From contig JALEFZ010000076.1 of assembly GCA_022760475.1 (NCBI GenBank), forward strand, positions 1 to 64,000: a stretch of DNA of 64,000 nt. Reading direction: 5' to 3'. A program made the position numbers and the translations under genes. The DNA is from Bacteroidia bacterium. Lineage in GTDB: Bacteria > Bacteroidota > Bacteroidia > J057. Positions 48,701-56,370 of this stretch are shown here, in pieces. How positions within the stretch are numbered: the first letter of the stretch is position 1; every line of letters begins with the position of its first letter. The notes beneath the pieces are model-generated. The model was not told the DNA's origin. It saw only the letters and a program-made list of their open reading frames with translations, and did not search any database.

Positions 48701-49849
48701 GGAAAAATGACATTTACCTATACTGCTCCCTTGAATTATGACCAACCCATAGCAAATGCCGGAGGGAATAAGCTTGTTGTTCTTCCACAAACCAGCACCA
48801 GCTTGGATGGGAGCAATAGTTCTGACCCTGGCGGAGCAAACCTGTCTTATTCATGGAAACAAATCTACGGGCCAAGCCTATTGACTATATCAAATGATCA
48901 AACTGCTACACCGTCAATTTCTCCCTTGGAGGAGGGAGTTTACCTCATGGAATTGACTGTGAGCAATGGACAATACACAGATAAAGATGAGGTGTATGTA
49001 ATTTCCAGTCCAAACAACAATGTCCCTCCCAAAGTATCGATCTATTCGCCATTTGACGAATCTGAATTCATCGAAGGGGATGAAGTGAGCATTTCAGCAA
49101 CTGCCTCAGACCTCATAGGTTTTGTGCAAAAGGTTGACTTTTATACTGATAATCAATTGATTGGAACTTCTACACAGGCACCTTACCAAATCAATTGGAC
49201 TCCGGCACCTGGAGATTACAGCATTACAGCCACAGCCGTAGACGATGGGGGAAGTCAGACCCAATCCAAACCCATTAGCATCAAGGTCTCCGATGCTCCA
49301 CCATGTAAAGGAACATCCTACAATGGGGACTTTGACTATGAATTCTCAGATGATGACAACAACCCTACCTTGACCTTCATTCCTTCCCAAAATGGAGTTG
49401 GAACCCCAACCTGTATCCTTTATTACGGAACCAATGCCAATAACTTACCAGGTTATGGGGTACAGCCTAATGTACCTTTCCGATTGAATGCCAGTAAGGG
49501 AGAAACCATTTACTTCTACTACACCTATTCCTTCCCTGGAGCTGTAGAAAAAAATAACGCTGCCAATAAGGACGTCTACCAAATTGGTAGCTGCTTGTTG
49601 CCAACCTCAATTGAAGCGAAAGGATTGGAATTGAAATATTACCCCAATCCCATCAGCAATGTGCTGAATTTAGAGTTGCCAAATGGCCAAAACGAAATTG
49701 AAGTCTTCAGTACATCTGGAAAATTGATGGATAAGTTCAAGGCTACGGGTGGATTAAGCACACACAACATGCATTCTTACCCCAAAGGATTGTATATTTT
49801 TAGGGTGAAGAATGGAAGTAAAATGAAGATGTTTAAGGTGGTCAAATAA
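45734..49849 (+). CDS. Secreted GH81 endo-beta-1,3-glucanase (laminarinase) with CBM6, PKD and CBM56
   Basis: A 1371-residue T9SS enzyme. After the signal peptide comes a GH81 domain (about 30-740): PTNDWWSAKIKNG, FNYPFTMKTVNSGLVV, ILPTLPFLDFY, DHHFHWGYFIHAASF with Asp445, and NDQESTSESMQFNS with Glu520 and Glu524, the conserved catalytic acids. Next are an Ig-like module (about 755-830), a CBM6 (about 835-995, GFISPAEWLEYSIDVAQAG), a PKD domain (about 1000-1095), a second Ig-like module, a CBM56 beta-1,3-glucan binder (about 1190-1287, LTFIPSQNGVGTP, ILYYGTNA, IYFYYTYSFPG) and a T9SS sorting domain (YYPNPISNVLNLELP). It should cut laminarin or callose outside the cell; two binding modules for the same polymer class strengthen the call. 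A strong terminator follows. Confidence 0.94.
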   Translation: MKLRKLLYIALCCTLSMGFNPTHSLGQFVPIGDGSYTTNFPGTDAAGRNSFPSGSPLLTGAAANKPAPTNDWWSAKIKNGHVDNLFNYPFTMKTVNSGLVVTYIPWGVIDNIEPVVVGVEGLNAPQALVSDFSDWTVSMDWSNGSHQFEATSGIGMPFLYFKKNTNDLAKITVNQGTVSISGEMLIITDARNGADFAVYGPVGSVWNQNGNTYTSSLNGNNYWSLAFIPLTASNVTAVANEYKKYAYVFPTNTKTVWDYDETSSVLRTDFMVETEVLEGNDSSILMGLLPHQWAHLASNSPSPDKYSYQTVRGELKCLEGNTFSTENRFYGILPTLPFLDFYNPGFSPGQLNSKVQALKNDQLDTWTDSYNEGQLMNRLIQTARIADLMGDTLVRDQLKNTVKTRLEDWLSASPGEVAFLFYYNSNWSAMLGYPAGHGQDGNINDHHFHWGYFIHAASFVEQYEPGWASQWGDMIDLLVRDAASPNRDDTHFPFLRNFSPYAGHCWANGFASFPQGNDQESTSESMQFNSSLIHWGSVTGNDSIRDLGIYLYTTEQTAIEEYWLDVSERNFGPNQIYSLVSRVWGNSYDNGTFWTNDLAASYGIELYPIHGGSLYLGQDTAYVRKLWNEIETNTGILNNEVNPNLWHDIYWEYLAFIDPAKAISLYDSYPDRQLKFGVSDAQTYHWLHSMKVLGRVDISVTSDHPLAAVFQQNGEKIYVAQNYGMSPMTVNFSDGFSLNVPPQKLATSKDINLTGNLSSVFDQAYAGGSITLTATVKGGTATKIEFVDGETVLGQTTQAPYEFKASNLSVGRHYFYARIYDGTDFSITNLVEVTVGEQLPFLGDPIAIPGTFDAGHYDFYEGGIGQDIAYNDLSNGNAGDFRTEEKVDASLNGSEGATVGFISPAEWLEYSIDVAQAGLHELSFRYASGNTNGGGPFHLEMDGEQIGPNITVSGTGSWSTWGTKTVSNVPLKSGKNILRVFFDQGEFNLGKMTFTYTAPLNYDQPIANAGGNKLVVLPQTSTSLDGSNSSDPGGANLSYSWKQIYGPSLLTISNDQTATPSISPLEEGVYLMELTVSNGQYTDKDEVYVISSPNNNVPPKVSIYSPFDESEFIEGDEVSISATASDLIGFVQKVDFYTDNQLIGTSTQAPYQINWTPAPGDYSITATAVDDGGSQTQSKPISIKVSDAPPCKGTSYNGDFDYEFSDDDNNPTLTFIPSQNGVGTPTCILYYGTNANNLPGYGVQPNVPFRLNASKGETIYFYYTYSFPGAVEKNNAANKDVYQIGSCLLPTSIEAKGLELKYYPNPISNVLNLELPNGQNEIEVFSTSGKLMDKFKATGGLSTHNMHSYPKGLYIFRVKNGSKMKMFKVVK

Positions 49850-49871
49850 TGTCTTGACTTCTTTTAAAATT

Positions 49872-49907
49872 TCAGGCGTTCGATGATTTCGAACGCCTGT
49901 TTTTTAT
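49872..49907 (+). terminator. Terminator of the GH81 gene
   Basis: CAGGCGTTCGA and TCGAACGCCTG form a perfect 11-pair stem with loop TGATT and seven following T, 23 bases after the stop. Confidence 0.95.
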
Positions 49908-49944
49908 ATGTAGGACAAATGACAACTTGGGTTAGCTATAGAAA

Positions 49945-50883
49945 TCAGGCTTCATCCGCTGCTGGACTTTTTTTCTTCGGTGGGCCAGGAAAAAACATAT
50001 TTACCCTCTCGGTATAAGCCCTATAGTCAGGTCTTTTTTGTAAGGAATAAAATTCAGAAGGCTTCGCTCCGGAATAATGGACGAGGGTGGTGTACATAAG
50101 CCTGGATACAAACAATAAACCTATCCCCAGTAAAATCCAGATGACTATGTGTTCTTGCCCTTGCAATGAAAACCAAGAGGGGACAGCAGCAATGACCAAG
50201 GCAGTCCATACCATCCATTCAGCGAAGTAGTTTGGATGCCGGGAGTAAGCCCAAAGCCCTACACTACAGACTTGTTTTCGAAGGCCTTTGGCTTTCATCT
50301 CTCGAAGAAATTTCAATTTTTGATGATCGGCGATACTTTCCATCAGGAAGGCTCCCAGCCAAATAATCAGCCCTATTATCTCAAGTATGTGAATTTCTGA
50401 AGCAGGATTATGGCTAATGATAAATGCAGGAATAGCTAAAAATGAAGCATTCGCCAGCCCTTGGATCAATACCTCAATTTGCATGGTCAAAGGTAAATTG
50501 GTCTTTCCTTGCTTCTCCCACCTTCTCCTTTGGTATTGATATCTAGGTAACTCCTTATCTAAATGCCCTTTTCTCCACAATTGCAAAGCCCCAATTCCCA
50601 TTCGCAGCCCCATAAATAAATAAGCTCCACTCACCAGGTATAGCCGTATGGAGTTGCCCTCTCCCATAAATAGGATAACCACTCCTATGCAAAAAAGTCC
50701 CCAAGGCCATCCAATGTCTACATAAGACATCCTTCCAGTTTTCCAGGTTGGCCAACAGACCACAAGGGCAAATAGAAGCAATTGTACAAGGCCATTGATC
50801 AAGGATATTTCTCGAAATGAGTTGGTAATGAGCAGAATTGCCCAGCTAAATAGAAAGGGAATTAAGGGTCTAAGGTATTTCAT
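49945..50883 (-). CDS. DUF1295 integral membrane protein (steroid-reductase/ICMT-like fold)
   Basis: A 312-residue protein with about seven to eight hydrophobic helices. The C-terminal part has RKQVCSVGLWAYSRHPNYFAEWMVW and later PDYRAYTERVNMFFPG, the motifs of DUF1295 proteins related to 5-alpha steroid reductases and isoprenylcysteine methyltransferases. The middle has WRKGHLDKELPRYQYQRRRWEKQG, a cytoplasmic loop characteristic of DUF1295. Members probably reduce a double bond in, or otherwise modify, a lipid using NADPH or SAM. It is unaccompanied, transcribed towards the GH81 terminator. Confidence 0.88.
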   Translation of the reverse strand: MKYLRPLIPFLFSWAILLITNSFREISLINGLVQLLLFALVVCWPTWKTGRMSYVDIGWPWGLFCIGVVILFMGEGNSIRLYLVSGAYLFMGLRMGIGALQLWRKGHLDKELPRYQYQRRRWEKQGKTNLPLTMQIEVLIQGLANASFLAIPAFIISHNPASEIHILEIIGLIIWLGAFLMESIADHQKLKFLREMKAKGLRKQVCSVGLWAYSRHPNYFAEWMVWTALVIAAVPSWFSLQGQEHIVIWILLGIGLLFVSRLMYTTLVHYSGAKPSEFYSLQKRPDYRAYTERVNMFFPGPPKKKSPAADEA

Positions 50884-51244
50884 TTGCAGGGCTTAATGGA
50901 GTAGCGTGATTTCTATTAGCCAAACTCTGGTTCAGCCCATAAAAAATAAAAAAAGTTTTTCAGAGATGTTTATACCATTGAGGCAGTCTCGTCATATACA
51001 GTTGTCGCTTTCCTTAGAGGAATTCGACAGTAAATCATTGATGATTCAGCCTGGATAAGGGAAAGAAATTGAATTAGTATCCTTTACCAAAATGAACACA
51101 AAATTCAAATTAATGATTCATCGGAATTTTTATGTGGAAATATGTAACTAAATTTTTGAAACCTAGTATTGTTAGATCCCTAGCAGTCAATTGTTTTAAA
51201 AGTCAGCTTAAAAATCCACCCATATTCACAACTAAAAATTAATC
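50884..51244. other. Intergenic region without a gene
   Basis: About 360 A+T-rich bases between two divergent genes. No frame, hairpin with T run, or clear TAnnTTTG pair was found. Confidence 0.6.
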
Positions 51245-51748
51245 ATGAAAAACTTTATCATTAGGATTTTAATTGGAGCTGGTCTTGCTTTTGGCGGTTA
51301 CTACCTGATTACTGTTTCGGAAGGGCTAGTCAGCAAAGATGAGTTTACAGAGGTAGAAAACATGTGTAACAATGGAGTTCAAACTACAGGCATAGTTCGG
51401 GACTCCGTATTGGAAACACAGATGACCATTGCCGGAGCTGAGATATCAAGTTTTGAACTAAAATTTGACTTCATGGTAGAAGGTAAATCTTATGTAGCCA
51501 AGAAAACGGTCAACGACCTTGACTCTCAAATGCTTCCAGTAACTGCCGTTTGGTACGACAAGACCAACCCCACATCCAATTCTACAGAAGATCCATGCGA
51601 GAAATTGGAAAACTTCAAAAGCGAAAAAAAGGTTGGGAACGAAAATCTCTTCTTTTTTGGTGGATTGATCCTTGGATTGTTGGGGCTAGGAATTGCCTGG
51701 GGTAGCTTTAAAGAAATGATTGCCAGCCTTTTTAGGCGGAAGAAGTGA
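51245..51748 (+). CDS. Small two-helix membrane protein, DUF3592-like
   Basis: A 167-residue protein with a membrane helix at each end (FIIRILIGAGLAFGGYYLI and LFFFGGLILGLLGLGIAWG) and a beta-rich domain between them outside the cytoplasm. That domain has TTGIVRDSVLET, FDFMVEGKSYVAKKTV and VTAVWYDKTNPTSNS, the layout seen in DUF3592 proteins (TxGxV ... FxxxGxxYxxxxxV ... VxYxPxNPxxxxl). The short tail is basic (RRKK). Function unknown. It is monocistronic with a terminator about 30 bases downstream. Confidence 0.75.
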   Translation: MKNFIIRILIGAGLAFGGYYLITVSEGLVSKDEFTEVENMCNNGVQTTGIVRDSVLETQMTIAGAEISSFELKFDFMVEGKSYVAKKTVNDLDSQMLPVTAVWYDKTNPTSNSTEDPCEKLENFKSEKKVGNENLFFFGGLILGLLGLGIAWGSFKEMIASLFRRKK

Positions 51749-51778
51749 GGTTGAATTACCTTTATAGTAAAACTCATG

Positions 51779-51811
51779 AAACCCTTTAGGATTATTCTTA
51801 AAGGGTTTTTA
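51779..51811 (+). terminator. Terminator of the DUF3592-like gene
   Basis: AAACCCTTTA and TAAAGGGTTT form a 10-pair stem followed by five T. Confidence 0.88.
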
Positions 51812-52034
51812 TCATTATGATTCATATCCAACAATGATTGTTGGTCTGGGTTTTGGGCAATCCTAAGTTAACGTTTCCAGAAGATCATCTTATATATCGG
51901 TATTCAAGATTCTTCACTATTGCTCTGAACGACCTTTTACCCTATCACCAACACCCACCTCAATCAAATCCTCCTCAGCCTCATCAAAAAAGCCAAATCG
52001 ATCTAGCCTCCATTACCTAGAGCTGGATAGCAAG

Positions 52035-52493
52035 CTACAATCCTCTACCAAAACCGAAACCCAGGCCACCTGTGCCAAGGTCGATAATCCAATAATTAGC
52101 GCCTTGGGGCTTTTGAAAACGATAGCCGAGCTGGATCAGAGGAACAATAGGTGCGTCAGGTATATTGGAGACGGTCAACCCTAAGCGGGTTTCAAAGTGA
52201 TGATTTCCAGCCCCGGTCCAGAAATTGTGATAAATCTGCCCCCCCCAAACAGGACCGATGGAGCCAAGCGGATTCCCTGCACCAAAGGCTCCTATCCCGA
52301 AGCCATGGTGCCGCCTTCCTTCTTTTTTATGGCTATAGCTTTCAAAGCTGGCTGATATCAGTGGCAAGAGCACGACGTTGGAACCTACATGAAGGTTGAC
52401 GCTTGATTTTGGCCATTCAGGCCTCGAACTATCGTTTTGTGCTTGGGCCACACCAACCGTAAAGAACAAGACTGAAAGCAAGAAATATTTCAT
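52035..52493 (-). CDS. Small secreted or outer-membrane beta-barrel-like protein
   Basis: I start at the ATG at 52493, which gives MKYFLLSVLFFTVGVAQAQ, a textbook signal peptide; the frame extends 18 codons upstream without signal-like sequence. The mature protein (about 134 residues) has alternating strands (SSVNLHVGSNVVLLPLISASFESY and HFETRLGLTVSNIPD, each part of a strand pair), a Gly-rich middle, and LIQLGYRFQ. It looks like a small eight-strand outer-membrane barrel, although its last residues (FGFGRGL) lack the usual terminal aromatic. No family is recognised and the function is unknown. Confidence 0.7.
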   Translation of the reverse strand: MKYFLLSVLFFTVGVAQAQNDSSRPEWPKSSVNLHVGSNVVLLPLISASFESYSHKKEGRRHHGFGIGAFGAGNPLGSIGPVWGGQIYHNFWTGAGNHHFETRLGLTVSNIPDAPIVPLIQLGYRFQKPQGANYWIIDLGTGGLGFGFGRGL

Positions 52494-52837
52494 GTGAGTA
52501 GGTGGTTGTTGAATGAGGGTATCAGTCAGGCACATACTACTTGACAAAACGGATATTTAAACAGGATGAACCGAATGTTACAGGATTAAAAGAACTGCAT
52601 ATGCCTGAAAAATCTTTAAATATTCAAGCAGGGTTTAGCCAATGGAATAACTACACAATGAATATACGACGAAAAGCGAACAAAATATCTTTATAGCATT
52701 GATGATTAAGGCTATAACCTAATAAGCTGATAAATAAAAAACTATGCTCTACAAAAAAAGCGAAAGCTGGCTCCTTTAGTGTACCCCAAAAAAGAGAAAA
52801 CCCGTAAATAGCTAAAATAAAGCTAAATACGGGATAA
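52494..52837. other. Intergenic region left of the mini-island
   Basis: About 340 bases without a plausible gene. It contains the hairpin terminator at 52784-52833 next to the left direct repeat; otherwise nothing is recognised. Confidence 0.6.
52784..52833 (-). terminator. Hairpin terminator, probably the original one of tRNA-Leu(UAA)
   Basis: On the minus strand CCCGTA..TAGCT and AGCTA..TACGGG arms (52801-52833) form an 11-pair stem with an internal loop, followed by TTTTCTCTTTTTT. It lies four bases from the displaced copy of the tRNA 3' end, so it probably ended the tRNA transcript before the mini-island came in. The hairpin is seen; the history is inferred. Confidence 0.65.
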
Positions 52838-52856
52838 CTAAGTACCCGAGGCCGGA
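52838..52856. repeat. Left att-like repeat (displaced tRNA-Leu 3' end)
   Basis: CTAAGTACCCGAGGCCGGA, identical to 53848-53866. It continues AAATT, so no T arm follows and it cannot be a tRNA by itself. Confidence 0.8.
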
Positions 52857-52989
52857 AATTGTCCAGCGTATTTTGTACTAAAACTTTTATCTATTTGGAT
52901 ACCAGAGGGTTAAATTGCAGATTTTAGCAGTAAAATGGGATCCTAATATTTTTATACGTGTCTGAAGCTCGTCTGAACATTCTATAATT

Positions 52990-53739
52990 TCACTCAATAA
53001 AATCTTCAAGGTCAATAAAAGGTTGTCCTGCCCATGAATGAGTCATTTCTTTAAATAGTACATCTTTATGTTCATTTAAGGTTGACTTACGAATGTTGAC
53101 TATACAAAAATCTTCTTCACCCTCATGATTAGTCTTAATCAGATTAAGGTGGTCAACATTAGAGTCATTAGTAAAGAGGGTCCCTTCTAATGCATCCATC
53201 AAAGCCTTTGACATATTATCTAAATCTTTGTCTTTATTACTTTTCCCTAAGACAAAAAATAGAAGAACACATAATTTAGAATCTAGTGGCTCATTAATTC
53301 CCATCCTCTTTAAATAGTCCGAAATAGCATTTTCAAATGCTTCTCTTTTTACTTTTCCAGCTGCCTGTTTCGAAATTGCACTTATTCTAATAGGCAAAGT
53401 TGATACTATGCCCTCATCAGGTTTACATATCGGGCAATGGAATTGTCCTAGAACCATTAATTTTTGGCTCAGTGATGGAGAAAAAAATGGAACAGAAACA
53501 CATTCCTTCTTTGTGAAAATTCTAGATAAAACAGGGAAATGTTCACCAAAACTTACTTTGTTTATCCATCTTACCACTTCAACTTGTTCTTCGCTACTTA
53601 ATTCATCTTCTAGAGAGAAATCTTTTGAATTATGCTTATTGAATTCAGTTAACACTAAGGACTTTATGATATCAAAATCAGGTGTGTCAGACCTAAGCTG
53701 TTTTCTAAGATTATTTGCAAAATCCTTTGTTTCCTCCAA
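52990..53739 (-). CDS. RusA-like Holliday-junction nuclease, TTG start, cargo of the mini-island
   Basis: A 249-residue protein. The C-terminal half resembles RusA resolvases: LPIRISAISKQAAGKVKREAF, then DKDLDNMSKALMDALEG followed by TNDSNVDHLNLIK, the DxDN...K...DALNG...(D/N)DSxV arrangement that carries the metal-binding Asp residues. The N-terminal half is extra and unknown, with a CPIC pair in FHCPICKPDEG that might hold a metal. In the upstream stretch only a TTG (53739) can start it: an in-frame TGA lies seven codons before and the next ATG is near residue 95. The gene is A+T-rich compared with its neighbours and sits alone between tRNA-Leu repeats. RusA-like proteins usually come from phages; here it may serve recombination of the island or defence. 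Confidence 0.7.
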   Translation of the reverse strand: MEETKDFANNLRKQLRSDTPDFDIIKSLVLTEFNKHNSKDFSLEDELSSEEQVEVVRWINKVSFGEHFPVLSRIFTKKECVSVPFFSPSLSQKLMVLGQFHCPICKPDEGIVSTLPIRISAISKQAAGKVKREAFENAISDYLKRMGINEPLDSKLCVLLFFVLGKSNKDKDLDNMSKALMDALEGTLFTNDSNVDHLNLIKTNHEGEEDFCIVNIRKSTLNEHKDVLFKEMTHSWAGQPFIDLEDFIE

Positions 53740-53816
53740 TTTATTATAGTTTATTCATAAAATGCCAACAAAAATAGCACTGACTAACTATTGTCTCAAA
53801 ATAACCAAGAATCGGC

Positions 53817-53833
53817 CCTCAGAGTATCTGAGG
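53817..53833 (-). terminator. Short hairpin downstream of tRNA-Leu(UAA)
   Basis: CCTCAGA, spacer GTA, TCTGAGG form a seven-pair stem 20 bases beyond the tRNA 3' end. The following minus-strand bases are only moderately T-rich, so termination is uncertain. It belongs to the island side. Confidence 0.4.
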
Positions 53834-53847
53834 ACCAATTTGGTATT

Positions 53848-53866
53848 CTAAGTACCCGAGGCCGGA
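53848..53866. repeat. Right att-like repeat (3' end of intact tRNA-Leu)
   Basis: CTAAGTACCCGAGGCCGGA; bases 53853-53866 are the 3' part of the tRNA gene on the minus strand and 53848-53852 lie just beyond it. Confidence 0.8.
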
Positions 53867-53938
53867 CTCGAACCGGCACGGACATTTCTGCCCAAAGGAT
53901 TTTAAGTCCTTCGTGTCTACCAATTTCACCACTCGGGC
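53853..53938 (-). tRNA. tRNA-Leu (anticodon UAA)
   Basis: An 86-nt class-II tRNA: acceptor GCCCGAG pairs with CTCGGGT (G-U first pair), D arm with AATTGGTAGACAC, anticodon loop CTTAAAA giving UAA, a variable arm, and T arm GGTTCGAGTCC. CCA is not encoded. Its 3' end is duplicated 1010 bases away. Confidence 0.95.
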
Positions 53939-54031
53939 GTAGTGCATTTGCGATAGGTTTGCAAACCTATAAAATTAATGGATATTTTTCCTATTTGAAG
54001 ACAAATTTCTCTATCAAGGGATCATTTTCTC

Positions 54032-54742
54032 CTATTTGCAGTTCTTGCGGATCATTTCATAGGCCTTGGGACTGCCCAATTCACCTGCTCGGCTCCAGTC
54101 CAAACAAGCACCGTCCATGTCACCAGCTTGGACCTTTATGTTCGCCCGGGCGATATATGGTTCGGGATCACCGGGAGTTTTTTTGATGATGTACCCCAAA
54201 TCCTCAATGGCATATTGGTATTTCTGCAGGTAGACAAAGGCCTGAACACGATCTGCGAAGTAAACCAACTTGCGTCTTCGGCTGAGTTTGATACAGTAAT
54301 TCAAATCCTGAATGGCTCCACGATAGTCTTCCAGTTTCATCTTTGCCTCTGAACGGGCGTAGTGGTACTTCTCCATTTTGGCGCGACCTTTTATGGCAAT
54401 GTTGAAGTCCCGAACCGCTTCCCTGTCCAGGTCTAAACCCATTTTCGCCAAACCTCTGTTATAATAGGCCTCCGGATTGGCAGGATTGATGTCTAGTGCC
54501 AGACTAAAATCTTGCATGGCATCCACAAACTTCTTGAGCCTCAGGCGTGCAAAGCCACGATTGAAATAGGCGACATCATTTCTAGGATTGAGTTCCAAAA
54601 CCATTTGAAAATCAATTTCTGCACCTGAATAATCCTTTTGATCCAGTTTTTGAATGCCACGGTTGAATAATTGCTTCTCTGTCTGTCCATACACATGATG
54701 ACAGCAGAAAGCAAGAAGCAGAAGAAGCAGTTTTATCCGCAT
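54032..54742 (-). CDS. Secreted or periplasmic TPR protein
   Basis: I start at the ATG at 54742, giving MRIKLLLLLLAFCCHHVYGQ, a good signal peptide; the frame runs 36 codons further upstream without signal-like sequence. The mature part (about 216 residues) is five to six tetratricopeptide repeats: LFNRGIQKLDQKDYSGAEID, AYFNRGFARLRLKKFVDAM, AYYNRGLAKMGLDLDREAV, HYARSEAKMKLEDYRGAIQ, YFADRVQAFVYLQKYQYAI and PYIARANIKVQAGDMDGAC. Such proteins act as scaffolds in the periplasm or at the outer membrane; no partner can be named. It is divergent from aroA. Confidence 0.88.
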   Translation of the reverse strand: MRIKLLLLLLAFCCHHVYGQTEKQLFNRGIQKLDQKDYSGAEIDFQMVLELNPRNDVAYFNRGFARLRLKKFVDAMQDFSLALDINPANPEAYYNRGLAKMGLDLDREAVRDFNIAIKGRAKMEKYHYARSEAKMKLEDYRGAIQDLNYCIKLSRRRKLVYFADRVQAFVYLQKYQYAIEDLGYIIKKTPGDPEPYIARANIKVQAGDMDGACLDWSRAGELGSPKAYEMIRKNCK

Positions 54743-54996
54743 GAATGTTTCCAACCTTAAAATGTTACGATTCCCAAGCAAACCAAAGGTATAGAAACAA
54801 TGAGTTTTTTTCAATTGAGCATTCAGAGCCTTTATTACATTGCTTATCAATCTATTCTACATAGGCAGGCTTTTTCCAGCTTCTTTTAATTACATCAATT
54901 GAAAACAAGAATTGTTTTGAGTTAAGTAGCTTTTGAGTTAATTAGCGGCTGAAAGTTCCTAACGGAGGAACCCTAAGTAAAGACTGGATTTCGTCA

Positions 54997-56217
54997 ATGA
55001 TTAGCCTATCCCAAAGCGCTCCTAAACTGGACGCCAAGATTCCCCTACCTTCTTCCAAAAGTGAAAGCAACCGTGCCTTGATCATTCAGGCCTTGAGTCA
55101 GGAAGAAATCGTATTGGAAAACCTGGCTGAGGCCAGAGATACCCAAACCATGATCAGGCTACTCAATGATTCTGAGGGACATGTCCTGGATGTATTGGAT
55201 GCAGGCACCACCATGCGCTTTCTTACTGCCTATTTTTCTGCGACAGGAAGGGATCAGATCCTTACCGGAACCCCCAGAATGTGCCAGAGACCTATCGGAG
55301 TACTGGTTGATGCCCTTCGCGAACTGGGTGCCGAGATTGATTACTGGAAACAGGAAGGCTTTCCACCCCTTCACATCATCAGCAAAGGAAGCAAAATGCA
55401 AGGTGGCAAGATTTCCATGCCTGGAAATATCAGTTCTCAGTTCATTTCTGCAATTTTAATGATTGCTCCCACCCTAGAAGGTGGTGTCCAGCTAGAGCTC
55501 GAAGGCAAAATCACTTCAAAGCCCTACATCGACATGACACGTGCCCTAATGGCCCGTTTTGGTATCGATAGTAAATGGGACGGCAACAGCATTCATGTCT
55601 CAGAAGGGCAATATAAAGGTGGGACCTATGGCATTGAAGGAGATTGGTCTGCTGCTTCTTACTGGTATAGCATGGTAGCCCAATCCAAAGGAGGCAAATT
55701 GGAGATCCATGGTTTAAGAAAGAATTCTATACAAGGAGACAGTTCCATTGTCGAACTTTCGAAGCATTTCGGTGTGGAGACTACTTATACGGATCAAGGC
55801 CTTTCTCTCGTAAAAACCAATCAGGAATTGCCTTCTTCCCTTGAAATTGACTTTTCGACCTTCCCTGATCTGGCCCAAACCATTGCTGTAATGGGAGCAG
55901 CCCTGGGCGTTGAATTGTCTATGACGGGCCTACACACCCTCAGAATCAAGGAAACAGATAGAATTGCTGCCCTTGAAAATGAATTGGAGAAAATGGGGGT
56001 TGAAACAGAAAGTTCAGAAGATAGCCTGAAGGTGAAGGGAAGGATTCAAAAATCTGCCCTTATCAATACCTATGACGACCACAGAATGGCGATGGCTTTC
56101 GCCCCACTGGTCATGAGCTTGCCATCCATTAGCATCAAAGAGCCATCTGTAGTAGACAAGAGTTATCCCTCTTTTTGGAAGCATATGGAACTGACAGGAG
56201 TTAAAATTTTAGGTTAG
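54997..56217 (+). CDS. aroA: 3-phosphoshikimate 1-carboxyvinyltransferase (EPSP synthase)
   Basis: A 406-residue cytoplasmic enzyme of the shikimate pathway, joining phosphoenolpyruvate and shikimate-3-phosphate. Conserved sites: PLPSSKSESNRALI at the N-terminus, DVLDAGTTMRFLTAYFSAT, GTPRMCQRPIG, SSQFISAILM, GDWSAASYWYSM, FPDLAQTIAV, LRIKETDRIAAL and DDHRMAMAFAPL, then PSVVDKSYPSFW. It is shorter than the E. coli enzyme (427), as usual in this phylum. The DAGTTMRF motif (Ala in place of the Gly-Asn-Ala-Gly-Thr form) is a common Bacteroidota variation. It stands alone, divergent from the TPR gene. Confidence 0.97.
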   Translation: MISLSQSAPKLDAKIPLPSSKSESNRALIIQALSQEEIVLENLAEARDTQTMIRLLNDSEGHVLDVLDAGTTMRFLTAYFSATGRDQILTGTPRMCQRPIGVLVDALRELGAEIDYWKQEGFPPLHIISKGSKMQGGKISMPGNISSQFISAILMIAPTLEGGVQLELEGKITSKPYIDMTRALMARFGIDSKWDGNSIHVSEGQYKGGTYGIEGDWSAASYWYSMVAQSKGGKLEIHGLRKNSIQGDSSIVELSKHFGVETTYTDQGLSLVKTNQELPSSLEIDFSTFPDLAQTIAVMGAALGVELSMTGLHTLRIKETDRIAALENELEKMGVETESSEDSLKVKGRIQKSALINTYDDHRMAMAFAPLVMSLPSISIKEPSVVDKSYPSFWKHMELTGVKILG

Positions 56218-56303
56218 GAAAATCTCCTAATTTGCTTTTGCAAGCATTGGGCAAGGAAAGTCAAACCTAAATATGTTATGACTAGTTTATGCTAAAATTT
56301 ACA

Positions 56304-56335
56304 TTTTGTTTTTAAATATTCTTACTCTACATTTG
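56304..56335 (+). promoter_or_regulatory. Promoter of rpsU
   Basis: TTTTG (56304-56308), a 19-base spacer and TACATTTG (56328-56335) match the Bacteroidota consensus exactly. The transcript would start near 56342, about 29 bases before the GTG start. Confidence 0.8.
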
Positions 56336-56355
56336 CAGTCCATTAACAACTAAGA

Positions 56356-56363
56356 AAGGAGGT
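56356..56363 (+). promoter_or_regulatory. Full-strength Shine-Dalgarno sequence of rpsU
   Basis: AAGGAGGT ends seven bases before the GTG start. It could pair with nearly the whole anti-Shine-Dalgarno of 16S rRNA. Other starts in this window have no comparable site. It also fixes the GTG as initiator. Confidence 0.9.
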
Positions 56364-56370
56364 AATTTAC

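Larger units (their letters stand above)
52838..53866. mobile_element. Mini genomic island of about 1 kb in tRNA-Leu(UAA)
   Basis: Two perfect 19-base direct repeats, 52838-52856 and 53848-53866, lie 1010 bases apart; the right one is the 3' end of an intact tRNA-Leu gene plus five bases beyond, and the left one is a stranded copy of it. This is what tyrosine-recombinase integration into a tRNA 3' end leaves. The DNA between is visibly richer in A+T than its surroundings and holds one gene (RusA-like). No integrase is inside, so it is either a satellite moved in trans or the remnant of a larger island. Confidence 0.6.

Noticed and set aside
51917..52012. Short minus-strand coding-like fragment (LDRFGFFDEAEEDLIEV)
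   Set aside because: 32 codons bounded by stops with no initiator; too short to support as a gene or named relic.
52838..52860. Possible second tRNA-Leu at the left repeat
   Set aside because: Only the 3' acceptor end and part of the T arm are present; no D, anticodon or variable arm follows.
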